From Ruminococcus sp. (GTDB lineage Bacteria; Bacillota; Clostridia; Oscillospirales; Acutalibacteraceae): DNA of 39,311 nucleotides. A model generated the notes under the pieces. The model searched no databases and was not told the DNA's origin. It saw only the letters and a list, made by a program, of their open reading frames with translations. The stretch covers positions 1 through 39,311 of the forward strand of contig JAFUIK010000001.1 in NCBI GenBank assembly GCA_017473955.1, read 5' to 3'. Positions 1 to 6,631 of this stretch are shown here, piece after piece; within the stretch, counting starts at the first letter, position 1, and every line of letters starts with the position of its first letter. The position numbers and the translations under genes are program-made.

Positions 1-1
1 C

Positions 2-1759
2 CTCAAGAAGGGTCAGGACATCGTTGATATGAACCACAAGGCTATCGACGCTGGTGTAACAGCTTATGTTAAGATTGACGTACCAGCTTCTTGGGCACAG
101 GCTACTGACGATGCTACTGCTACTGCATCAGTTGGCAAAGAGAAGCTCGTTAAGATGGTAGACAACATTATGCTTCCAGTTGGTAAGATGGAGGGTGACT
201 CACTTCCAGTATCAGCATTTATGGATCACGCTGACGGTACATTTGAGCAGGGTGCTTCTGCTTACGAGAAGCGTGGTGTAGCTGTTATGGTTCCACAGTG
301 GAACGAGGCTACATGTGCTAAGTGTAACAAGTGTGCATTTGTTTGCCCACACGCTACTATCCGTCCATTTGCACTTAACGAGGAAGAGCTCGCTAACGCT
401 CCTGAGAATATGAGAGTTGCTGAGAAGCCAATCGTTAAGACAGATTATAAGTACACACTCGCTGTTTCTCCATTTGACTGTATGGGTTGTGGTGTTTGTA
501 TCGGCGTTTGTCCTACAAACTCACTCACTATGGTACCTCGTGAGACTCAGGATGCTGAGCAGGCAGTATTTGATTACTGTGTTGCTAACGTTACAGAAAA
601 GCCTGAGACAACAGCTAACATCAACGTAATTTCTTCACAGTACAAGCAGCCACTCCTCGAGTTCTCAGGTTCATGTGCTGGTTGTGCTGAAACATCATAC
701 GCAAGACTTATCACTCAGCTCTTCGGTGACAGAATGTACGTTTCTAACGCTACAGGTTGTTCATCAATCTGGGGTGGTCCTGCTGCTACATCACCATATA
801 CAACAAACAAAGACGGCCACGGTCCTGCTTGGGCTAACTCACTCTTCGAGGACAACGCTGAGCACGGTCTTGGTATGTATTTAGGTCAGAAGGCAGTTAG
901 AGACAGACTCATCGAGCAGGTTAAGGAAATCGTTGATTGCGATAAGGCAAATGACGAGCTTAAGGCTGCTGCTACTGAGTACCTTAACACTGTTGAAGAC
1001 GGCGAGGCAAACGCTAAGGCTACAAAGGCACTCGTTGCTCAGCTTGAGACAGTTAAGGATGATTGTGACCACTGCAAGGCTATCTACGATTCAAAAGAGT
1101 TCTTATCTAAGAAGTCAGTTTGGATCTTCGGTGGCGACGGTTGGGCATACGACATCGGCTTCGGCGGTGTTGACCACGTTTTAGCATCTGGTGAAGATGT
1201 AAACATCATGGTATTCGATACTGAGGTTTACTCTAACACAGGTGGTCAGGCTTCTAAGGCTTCTAACATCGGTCAGGTTGCACAGTTCGCTGCTGCAGGT
1301 AAGGCTATCCAGAAGAAGTCACTCGCTGACATCGCTATGTCTTACGGTTACATCTACGTAGCTCAGATTGCTATGGGTGCTGATATGAACCAGACACTCA
1401 AGGCTATCCGTGAGGCTGAGGCTTACAAGGGTCCATCACTCATCATCGCTTACGCTCCATGTGAGATGCACTCAATCAAGGGCGGTATGATTAACTGCCA
1501 GAAGGAAATGGAAAGAGCTATCGCTTGCGGTTACTGGAACAACTTCCGTTACAACCCAGACCTCGAGCTTGAGGGCAAGAACCCATTCATCCTCGATTCA
1601 AAGGCTCCATCAGCTTCTTACCGTGACTTTATCCTTAACGAAGCTCGTTACAGCTCACTCACACGTTCATTCCCAGAGAGAGCAAACGAACTCTTCGAGA
1701 AGGCTGAAGCTACAGCAATGAAGAGATACGAGACTCTTGCAAAGCGTGCAGGTAAATAA
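2..1759 (+). CDS. nifJ: Pyruvate:ferredoxin oxidoreductase, C-terminal half (5' truncated by window)
   Basis: Converts pyruvate and CoA to acetyl-CoA and CO2 with reduction of ferredoxin in the cytoplasm. The frame is open from base 2, so the first ATG (29) is internal; about 585 residues are visible of a family length near 1170-1190. Two ferredoxin-type clusters are seen: CAKCNKCAFVCP (bases 313-348) and CMGCGVCIGVCP (479-514). The proximal-cluster cysteines of the thiamine diphosphate domain are all present: CAGC (674 and 683), NATGC (758) and APCEMH (1460). The TPP segment reads GGDGWAYDIGFGG followed by VYSNTGGQASKAS. Codons are strongly biased to ctc, aac, tac and gct, as expected for a very highly expressed catabolic gene. 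The gene ends 175 bases before a strong terminator, with a structured non-coding stretch between. Identification is very secure; only the N-terminal half is missing. Confidence 0.97.
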   Translation, partial: LKKGQDIVDMNHKAIDAGVTAYVKIDVPASWAQATDDATATASVGKEKLVKMVDNIMLPVGKMEGDSLPVSAFMDHADGTFEQGASAYEKRGVAVMVPQWNEATCAKCNKCAFVCPHATIRPFALNEEELANAPENMRVAEKPIVKTDYKYTLAVSPFDCMGCGVCIGVCPTNSLTMVPRETQDAEQAVFDYCVANVTEKPETTANINVISSQYKQPLLEFSGSCAGCAETSYARLITQLFGDRMYVSNATGCSSIWGGPAATSPYTTNKDGHGPAWANSLFEDNAEHGLGMYLGQKAVRDRLIEQVKEIVDCDKANDELKAAATEYLNTVEDGEANAKATKALVAQLETVKDDCDHCKAIYDSKEFLSKKSVWIFGGDGWAYDIGFGGVDHVLASGEDVNIMVFDTEVYSNTGGQASKASNIGQVAQFAAAGKAIQKKSLADIAMSYGYIYVAQIAMGADMNQTLKAIREAEAYKGPSLIIAYAPCEMHSIKGGMINCQKEMERAIACGYWNNFRYNPDLELEGKNPFILDSKAPSASYRDFILNEARYSSLTRSFPERANELFEKAEATAMKRYETLAKRAGK

Positions 1760-1761
1760 TA

Positions 1762-1930
1762 AGTGCCGAGGACCGCAGACCTCATAAAGTCAAATACGAA
1801 CCCCACCGACTAGAGTTTACTATCGTAAACAAGGGAGGGTGAGAGAGTATGTGGACTTTTGTGGAATAGCGGAGGTCAACGAGGCATGATATCGCTGTAC
1901 GTAGTACCGATATTAACTTCATAACGCTTA
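1762..1930 (+). ncRNA. Candidate structured RNA / structured 3' UTR after nifJ
   Basis: No plausible gene lies here, but helices nest in order: GTGCC 1763-1767 with GGCAT 1883-1887; GACCTC 1778-1783 with GAGGTC 1872-1877; AAAGTC 1786-1791 with GACTTT 1854-1859; CACC 1804-1807 with GGTG 1838-1841; GTTTAC 1815-1820 with GTAAAC 1825-1830 around a TATC loop. A separate hairpin ATATCG 1889-1894 / CGATAT 1908-1913 follows, then the terminator at 1935. This is a roughly 125-base rod, a second hairpin and a terminator. It could be a processed 3' UTR RNA or an independent sRNA; I see no clear promoter inside the end of nifJ. I do not recognise a known family. Confidence 0.5.
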
Positions 1931-1934
1931 AAAA

Positions 1935-1969
1935 GGCGGTGTACCATTCGGTGCACCGCCTGATTTTTT
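1935..1969 (+). terminator. Intrinsic terminator after nifJ and the structured region
   Basis: GGCGGTGTACC (1935-1945) pairs with GGTGCACCGCC (1950-1960) with one G-U pair, followed by TGATTTTTT. It ends the nifJ transcript and the structured stretch before it. Confidence 0.9.
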
Positions 1970-2087
1970 GCATATAAAAACAAAAAAGCTCGGATAAGTC
2001 CCATTTATGGGACACACATCGTGGTAATATATAGTCACAGCAAAGGAAAACGTTTGAAAAGTAATTGCTTTATTATGGAGGTCTGTT

Positions 2088-2306
2088 ATGTTTGACTTTA
2101 ACCTTGACGGGAAAATTGATGCTTTTGACTTAGCGTTAGGATGTATGATGTTTGATGAGCTTGAAAAACAAGAGCAAAGAGAACAGTTTGAGGATAATTT
2201 GTGTTCTTCAGGCATTGATCCGCTTGACCTCGAATATATGGATGACGATGAGCGAGAAGATTTTCTGTTTGAAAACAACATCGACGCTGACGATTTTGAT
2301 TTCTGA
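2088..2306 (+). CDS. Small acidic protein with one EF-hand-like loop
   Basis: A 72-residue protein with a good ribosome binding site (TATGGAGGTCTGTT before the ATG). Residues 3-14 read DFNLDGKIDAFD, which fits a calcium-binding EF-hand or dockerin-type loop with acidic or amide residues at positions 1, 3, 5, 9 and 12 and Gly at 6. The rest is strongly acidic, with D/E runs such as YMDDDEREDF and a DADDFDF end; there is no signal peptide or membrane segment. It has its own leader after the nifJ terminator. Function is unknown; a cytosolic calcium- or metal-binding or interaction protein is an inference from the loop. It is a real gene judging by its start signal and composition. The following 260 bases hold hairpins, not genes. 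Confidence 0.75.
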   Translation: MFDFNLDGKIDAFDLALGCMMFDELEKQEQREQFEDNLCSSGIDPLDLEYMDDDEREDFLFENNIDADDFDF

Positions 2307-2373
2307 TTACTACTCACATTTTGTGTTGTTATACCTTTTCTTTCTCTGCGGGGTTTTTGTAAATTTTCCTCGC

Positions 2374-2489
2374 ACGGGAGGGGCTGAGGCTCCTCCCGTA
2401 ACTCCTACTATGACGCCTTTGTGTGTTGTTTGCTTTTTTACGGGGAGATTTTCCCCCGGTCGGGCAGGTTTGGTGATTTGCTTGCCCGA
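2374..2489. repeat. Cluster of GC-rich hairpins, possible interspersed intergenic element
   Basis: Three inverted repeats sit in tandem in otherwise AT-rich DNA: ACGGGAGG 2374-2381 with CCTCCCGT 2392-2399; CGGGG 2441-2445 with CCCCG 2454-2458; TCGGGCA 2460-2466 with TGCCCGA 2483-2489. The open frames on the minus strand here are low-complexity basic sequence without start signals. Arrangement and composition resemble non-coding interspersed palindromic elements of gut Clostridia, but a second copy is not present in this window, so the repeat nature is an inference. Confidence 0.45.
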
Positions 2490-2531
2490 CTCTCCTTTCT
2501 GAAATTTCCATGCATTTTGGTTTCTGTTTGT

Positions 2532-2566
2532 GAACGCATCCTGTAAACGGGTGCGTTCTTCTTTTC
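2532..2566 (+). terminator. Terminator-like hairpin upstream of the cobalamin unit
   Basis: GAACGCATCC (2532-2541) pairs with GGGTGCGTTC (2549-2558) with one wobble pair, followed by the T-rich TTCTTTTC. It insulates the next promoter, whose -35 box starts immediately after it. Confidence 0.75.
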
Positions 2567-2595
2567 TTGACAATATTTTTATGTAGCTGTATAAT
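2567..2595 (+). promoter_or_regulatory. Consensus sigma-A-type promoter of the cobalamin-regulated operon
   Basis: TTGACA at 2567-2572, a 17-base spacer and TATAAT at 2590-2595 match the consensus exactly. Transcription would begin near 2602, about 45 bases before the riboswitch aptamer. Confidence 0.9.
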
Positions 2596-2639
2596 TACGC
2601 TGTTCACAATAGAATAAATAGCGATATTGTGCGTTTTCA

Positions 2640-2841
2640 CACTTGAGTTTACGGCTTGACTGTAAATGAGAGGACAAGGGAAGCGTGGTGAGAATCCACC
2701 GCAACAGCCATTACCGTATTTTGGTTTTACCGATGAGTCGGAATGCTTGTCATATCGTGATTTGCAAACGGTTTTCGGGCAACGGAGAACTGCGGTGTTT
2801 TAAATGTATTCGCGTTCTCTTTGGAGGACGCGTTTGTTTTT
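2640..2841 (+). promoter_or_regulatory. Cobalamin riboswitch with transcription attenuator
   Basis: The aptamer core is visible as AAGGGAAGCGTGGTGAGAAT near 2676-2695, then CCACCGCAACAGCC and CGATGAGTCGGAATGCTTG. GACAAG (2673-2678) pairs with CTTGTC (2746-2751). The expression platform is a terminator, CGCGTTCTC 2811-2819 with GAGGACGCG 2824-2832 followed by TTTGTTTTT. GAGAAC at 2785-2790 is complementary to GTTCTC 2814-2819 in the 5' arm and is a ready-made antiterminator. The arrangement predicts that bound corrinoid stops transcription before the lipoprotein and S-component genes. The peripheral domains look short, so the aptamer may be a class II (compact) variant; ligand preference (adenosyl- or methyl-/aquo-cobalamin) cannot be read here. 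Confidence 0.9.
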
Positions 2842-2885
2842 ATTCATTGAGAATATAAAATTTTTCAATGAAAGAAGGACAAAAA

Positions 2886-3356
2886 ATGAAAACAAAAGTT
2901 TTATCACTGGTGCTCGCTTTAGTAATGTGCTTATCGCTCACCACTGCTTTATGCGGGTGCAACAATGCTGACAAAGGGGCAACTGCATCACAGGTTGAAA
3001 CTGTGATGACAACTGAGGACCCACGATGGAAAAATGCTACTTACACAGAAGATGTTACTCTAGGCGAGGGTGCAATAACGATTGATGTAGAAATTAAAGC
3101 AGGCGAAAAGGCAATCACAGTTACTATCAACACAGATGCTGAAAATCTTGAGGATGCTCTGCTTGGTGCTGAACTTGTTGAGGGTGAGGACGGTGCATAT
3201 GGCCTTTATATCAAGACGGTTAACGGAATCTTAGCCGACTATGATGTTGACCAGTCTTATTGGGCTATGTACAAAGATGGTGAGTATCTGACAAACAGTG
3301 CTAAGGAAACCGCTATAACAAGCGGCGACCACTACGAGCTTATTTATACAAAGTGA
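2886..3356 (+). CDS. DUF4430 (transcobalamin-like C-terminal domain) lipoprotein, predicted corrinoid binder
   Basis: A secreted, lipid-anchored protein of 156 residues. The ATG at 2886 is chosen because AAGGA lies eight bases before it; the earlier in-frame ATG at 2868 has no ribosome binding site. The signal peptide ends in a lipobox, LCGC, so Cys would be acylated and hold the protein on the outer membrane face. The mature part ends in a DUF4430-type domain: an ITIDVEIKAG strand region, then YWAMYKDGEYL and SGDHYELIYTK. In animals the related fold forms the cobalamin-contacting C-terminal part of transcobalamin and intrinsic factor. Here a cobalamin riboswitch lies directly upstream and an ECF S component overlaps downstream, so capture of cobalamin or another corrinoid at the surface is a strong inference. 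Binding residues cannot be identified from the sequence alone. Confidence 0.85.
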   Translation: MKTKVLSLVLALVMCLSLTTALCGCNNADKGATASQVETVMTTEDPRWKNATYTEDVTLGEGAITIDVEIKAGEKAITVTINTDAENLEDALLGAELVEGEDGAYGLYIKTVNGILADYDVDQSYWAMYKDGEYLTNSAKETAITSGDHYELIYTK

Positions 3357-3898
3357 TGTGCTGCAAAGACAAACGTTATAAAAAGTTCAGGCTGTCACTG
3401 TTTGAAATGACATTGTTTGCAATGTTTTCTGCGATGATGTTCATATCAAAAATCGTGATGGAGTTTTTACCTAATTTCCATCTACTAGGAATGTTTACGA
3501 TATTGCTCACTGTAGTTTATCGCAAGAAAGCATTGGTGCCGATTTATATCTACGTTTTCTTAAACGGTGTGTATTCGGGCTTTAATATGTGGTGGGTGCC
3601 GTATCTGTATATATGGACTGTTTTGTGGGCGGTAGTTATGTTACTACCAAAGAATATGAGCAAAAAAGCTCAGATAGTAGTTTATCCGATTATTTGTGCT
3701 TTGCACGGTTTGTGTTTTGGGTTGCTTTACGCACCTGCACAGGCTGTGATGTTCTCACTTAACTTTGAACAAATGGTTGCGTGGGTGGTAGCAGGCTTGC
3801 CGTTTGACGCTGTGCACGCTGTTGGCAATTTTTTAGCAGGTTTGCTCATATATCCGCTGTCGCTGGTGCTAAAAAAAATGAATAGAAAATTCGTTTAA
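3356..3898 (+). CDS. ECF transporter S component, predicted cobalamin/corrinoid specificity
   Basis: An integral membrane protein of 180 residues with about six hydrophobic segments, the size and topology of S components of energy-coupling factor transporters. The start ATG shares its A with the TGA stop of the lipoprotein gene (TGATG), implying translational coupling; a GTG three bases earlier is also possible. It has a short positively charged N-terminus, then LFEMTLFAMFSAMMF, typical of the S-component family where helix 1 contacts the T subunit. No EcfA or EcfT genes are nearby, so it would use a shared energising module encoded elsewhere (group II). Specificity is inferred from the riboswitch and the DUF4430 partner, as for the predicted CblT/CbrT types; sequence motifs alone do not prove the substrate. 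Confidence 0.8.
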   Translation: MCCKDKRYKKFRLSLFEMTLFAMFSAMMFISKIVMEFLPNFHLLGMFTILLTVVYRKKALVPIYIYVFLNGVYSGFNMWWVPYLYIWTVLWAVVMLLPKNMSKKAQIVVYPIICALHGLCFGLLYAPAQAVMFSLNFEQMVAWVVAGLPFDAVHAVGNFLAGLLIYPLSLVLKKMNRKFV

Positions 3899-3908
3899 AA
3901 CTACTTTC

Positions 3909-3943
3909 AGGGTGCTGGATTTTAAACAGCATCCTGATTTTTT
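3909..3943 (+). terminator. Intrinsic terminator of the cobalamin-uptake operon
   Basis: AGGGTGCTG (3909-3917) pairs with CAGCATCCT (3927-3935) with one wobble, followed by GATTTTTTATTT. Confidence 0.9.
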
Positions 3944-4015
3944 ATTTAACGAAAGATAAAAAATAACAATCAAGTTGATTTGATTTGGGATTTTTTTGCA
4001 GTTGTGATTAAAGTA

Positions 4016-4044
4016 TTGAAAAACTGGTTGTTGCGTAGTATAAT
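4016..4044 (+). promoter_or_regulatory. Promoter of the surface-glycan operon with a 130-base leader
   Basis: TTGAAA 4016-4021, 17-base spacer, TATAAT 4039-4044. The leader up to the first ATG (4176) is AT-rich and contains an inverted repeat, TTAATAA / TTATTAA, around 4123-4148 that could be an operator; no riboswitch is recognisable. A GAGGGG ribosome binding site precedes the first gene. Confidence 0.8.
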
Positions 4045-4175
4045 GTATGTGTGTAATTATAATTATAAGTGTGCCTTGAGTGCTATTTAGTGAAAATTTT
4101 AAACAGGTACACAGGATGAGGTTAATAATTTAGAAGAAATTTATTAACTATTTAATCCGAGATAGAGGGGTTAAT

Positions 4176-5372
4176 ATGGAGCCATTTAAGAAAAGAGTCT
4201 GGCTGTCGTCGCCTACGATGCACGGCGATGAAATGAATCACATAACTGAGGCATATGAGAGCAACTGGATGTCTACAGAAGGCGAGAATTTAGTGGAAAT
4301 AGAGCGTATTATTTGCGAGAAAACAGGTTGCAGGTATGGCGTTCCTCTTTCTTGCGGCACATCTGCACTTCATCTTGCGATAAAACTCGCAGGTGTGAAG
4401 CAAGGAGATAATGTTTTCTGCAGTGATATGACATTTGGTGCGACTGTTAATTCGGTGGTTTACGAAAAGGCTAATCCGATTTTCATTGATACAGAATACG
4501 ACACATGGAATATGGACCCTGTCGCACTTGAAAAAGCTTTTGAGATGTATCCTGATACAAAAGTGGTTATTGTCGTAAATCTTTACGGAACTCCTGCCAA
4601 ATATGACGAGATTTGTGCTATCGCACAAAAGTATGGTGCGATTGTTATCGAAGATGCGGCGGAGTCTTTGGGTGCTTTGTATAAAGGTAAGCAGACAGGA
4701 ACTTTCGGAAAATACAATGTTATTTCGTTTAACGGCAACAAGATTATAACAGGTTCATCGGGCGGAATGCTTTTAAGCGATGATAAGGAAGCTGTTGATA
4801 AAGCTAGAAAATGGTCAACACAAAGTCGCGAGAATGCTCCTTGGTATCAACACGAGGAGGTTGGTTACAATTACCGTATGAGTAATGTTATTGCGGGTAT
4901 AGTACGTGGTCAGCTCCCTTATTTACAGGAGCATATTGCTCAGAAAAAAGCGATTTACGATAGATATAAGGAAGGCTTCAAGGATTTACCTGTTACTATG
5001 AATCCTTACGATGAAAGTACTATGGCACCGAATTTTTGGCTGTCTTGTATTCTCATTGACGAAAAGGCTATGTGTAAACAGGAAAGAAGCGACACTACCA
5101 CTTCTTTTGTTACTGAAAAAGGTAAGACCTGTCCTGATGAAATTTTACAGACACTTGAAAAGTATAACGCAGAGGGAAGACCAATCTGGAAGCCGATGCA
5201 TATGCAACCTATTAACAGAATGTATGAATTCGTGACTGTTGAGGGAAATACAAGAGAATGTAACGTCGGTGCGGATATTTTCCACAGAGGTCTTTGTCTG
5301 CCTAGCGACAACAAAATGACTGAAGAAGAGCAAGACAAGATTATTGAGATTGTGAGAAGTTGTTTTGAGTGA
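4176..5372 (+). CDS. DegT/DnrJ/EryC1/StrS aminotransferase, PglE-like
   Basis: A PLP-dependent aminotransferase of 398 residues acting on a nucleotide-activated 4-keto sugar. The fold markers are SCGTSALHLAIKLAG near residue 60, EDAAESLGALYKGKQTGTFG near 160 and the cofactor lysine K189 in SFNGNKIITGSSGG. As the first gene of the operon, followed immediately by a PglC-like sugar-phosphate transferase and a PglD-like acetyltransferase, it most likely makes UDP-4-amino-4,6-dideoxy-GlcNAc, the precursor of N,N'-diacetylbacillosamine. The preceding 4,6-dehydratase (PglF) is not in the window and must be elsewhere. Other 4-amino-6-deoxy sugars are possible. The family call is secure; the exact sugar is inferred from neighbours. 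Confidence 0.93.
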   Translation: MEPFKKRVWLSSPTMHGDEMNHITEAYESNWMSTEGENLVEIERIICEKTGCRYGVPLSCGTSALHLAIKLAGVKQGDNVFCSDMTFGATVNSVVYEKANPIFIDTEYDTWNMDPVALEKAFEMYPDTKVVIVVNLYGTPAKYDEICAIAQKYGAIVIEDAAESLGALYKGKQTGTFGKYNVISFNGNKIITGSSGGMLLSDDKEAVDKARKWSTQSRENAPWYQHEEVGYNYRMSNVIAGIVRGQLPYLQEHIAQKKAIYDRYKEGFKDLPVTMNPYDESTMAPNFWLSCILIDEKAMCKQERSDTTTSFVTEKGKTCPDEILQTLEKYNAEGRPIWKPMHMQPINRMYEFVTVEGNTRECNVGADIFHRGLCLPSDNKMTEEEQDKIIEIVRSCFE

Positions 5373-5379
5373 GGTACAT

Positions 5380-6030
5380 ATGGCTTTAAATCGTAAGAAA
5401 GGCTTTTACGAAAAGTACATAAAAGTTCCACAGGATGTTTTTATAGCACTTGTTGCACTCATTGTTTTAAGTCCTGTTTTATTTATAGTGGCAATTCTTG
5501 TGAAAACAAAGCTCGGCTCTCCCGTTATATTTAAACAGGAGAGAGCAGGAAAAAACGGCGAACCGTTTTATATGTATAAATTCCGCTCGATGACGGACGA
5601 AAGAGATGAAAACGGTGAATTGCTTCCTGACGAGCAAAGGCTAACAAAATTTGGAAAGCTCTTGAGAAGCACTTCGCTTGATGAATTGCCGTCACTTTTA
5701 AACGTTGTTTGCTTAGAGGTTTCTTTAGTGGGACCAAGATGTCTTTATGTTCGTTATAACGAAAGATACAATGAGCATCAAGCTCGAAGACTTGAAGTAA
5801 AACCAGGTATTACTGGGCTTGCCCAGACAAATGGCAGAAATGCGATAAGCTGGGAAAAAAAGTTTGATTATGACGTGCAATACGTAGATAACATCACCTT
5901 TATCGGGGATTGGAAAATAATGTTTAATACCGTTTTAAAGGTGTTCAAGCGAGAGGGAATTACTTCTTCAACATCGGTAACTATGGAAGAATTTATGGGC
6001 AGCGAAGTGGAGACAATCGCTTATGAGTAA
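5380..6030 (+). CDS. Initiating sugar-phosphate transferase, PglC-like
   Basis: A bacterial sugar transferase of 216 residues that moves a sugar-1-phosphate from UDP-sugar to undecaprenyl phosphate, the first membrane step of the glycan. Start ATG 5380 follows a GAGTGAGG site that overlaps the stop of the aminotransferase gene; a TTG at 5365 is less likely. One membrane segment lies near residues 17-40. Signature motifs are YMYKFRSMTDERDENGE, STSLDELPSLLNV and VSLVGPRCL, where the family usually has GPRP. There is no long N-terminal multi-helix domain, so it is the short PglC type and not the WbaP/WcaJ type. With the aminotransferase before it and acetyltransferase after it, the likely substrate is UDP-diacetylbacillosamine. 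Confidence 0.93.
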   Translation: MALNRKKGFYEKYIKVPQDVFIALVALIVLSPVLFIVAILVKTKLGSPVIFKQERAGKNGEPFYMYKFRSMTDERDENGELLPDEQRLTKFGKLLRSTSLDELPSLLNVVCLEVSLVGPRCLYVRYNERYNEHQARRLEVKPGITGLAQTNGRNAISWEKKFDYDVQYVDNITFIGDWKIMFNTVLKVFKREGITSSTSVTMEEFMGSEVETIAYE

Positions 6031-6631
6031 TCGTTTGATTATAGTTGGTGCAGGCGGTCACGGCAAGGTGATTGCTGACATTGCAATAAAAAATGGTTAT
6101 ACAAATATAGTTTTTGTAGACGACAACGCAAATGGCAGTTGTATGGGTTTTCCTGTCATAGGAACAAGTGAAAAAATAAACGATTTCAATGACGGCAAGA
6201 CGGATTTTGTGATCGGAATCGGAAGTAACAAAACACGCAAATTGATTGCTGAAAAATATGATGTTAACTGGGTGACGCTTATTCATCCGTCAGCTCAGAT
6301 TTCTGTGAATGTTTCTATTGATGTCGGTACGGTTGTTATGGCAGGTGCCATAGTGAATGCAGATGCAGAAATTGGAAAACACTGCATTATTAACACAGGG
6401 GCAGTTGTTGAGCACGATAATATTATAGAAAATTTCGTTCACATATCGCCAAAGGTGGCTTTAGGCGGAACTACTCACATAGGTGAGCTGACACATATAG
6501 GAATAGGTGCCAGTGTAATAAATAATATAAGCATATGCGAAAACTGCGTTTTAGGTGCAGGAGCGGTTGTGGTTGATAATATTGAACATAGCTCAACTTA
6601 TGTTGGTGTACCTGCGAAGGAAGTTTTATGA
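6023..6631 (+). CDS. PglD/NeuD-like sugar O/N-acetyltransferase
   Basis: A 202-residue acyltransferase with an N-terminal Rossmann-like PglD_N domain (LIIVGAGGHGKVIADIA, residues 4-20) and a C-terminal left-handed beta-helix of hexapeptide repeats (about 95-195, e.g. GTVVMAGAIVNADAEIGKHC). It transfers acetyl from acetyl-CoA to the 4-amino group made by the upstream aminotransferase. VVEHDNIIENFVHISPKVAL contains the His-rich catalytic stretch of the family, H-D/N near residue 133. It overlaps the sugar transferase by eight bases and the next glycosyltransferase by four (ATGA), so the three genes are translationally linked. N-acetylation of an amino sugar is favoured over O-acetylation because of the aminotransferase in the same operon. 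Confidence 0.9.
   Translation: MSNRLIIVGAGGHGKVIADIAIKNGYTNIVFVDDNANGSCMGFPVIGTSEKINDFNDGKTDFVIGIGSNKTRKLIAEKYDVNWVTLIHPSAQISVNVSIDVGTVVMAGAIVNADAEIGKHCIINTGAVVEHDNIIENFVHISPKVALGGTTHIGELTHIGIGASVINNISICENCVLGAGAVVVDNIEHSSTYVGVPAKEVL

Noticed and set aside
1762..1930. 6S RNA as identity of the rod behind nifJ
   Set aside because: The rod is shorter than typical 6S, has no clear central open-complex-like bubble, and carries an extra 3' hairpin; left unnamed.
2310..2640. Two overlapping minus-strand open frames
   Set aside because: Basic low-complexity sequence with no start signals; they run across hairpins, a terminator and the opposite strand's promoter.
2868..2885. Earlier ATG for the DUF4430 lipoprotein
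   Set aside because: No ribosome binding site before it, and it would add a charged stretch (MKEGQK) before an otherwise normal signal peptide; AAGGA fits ATG 2886.
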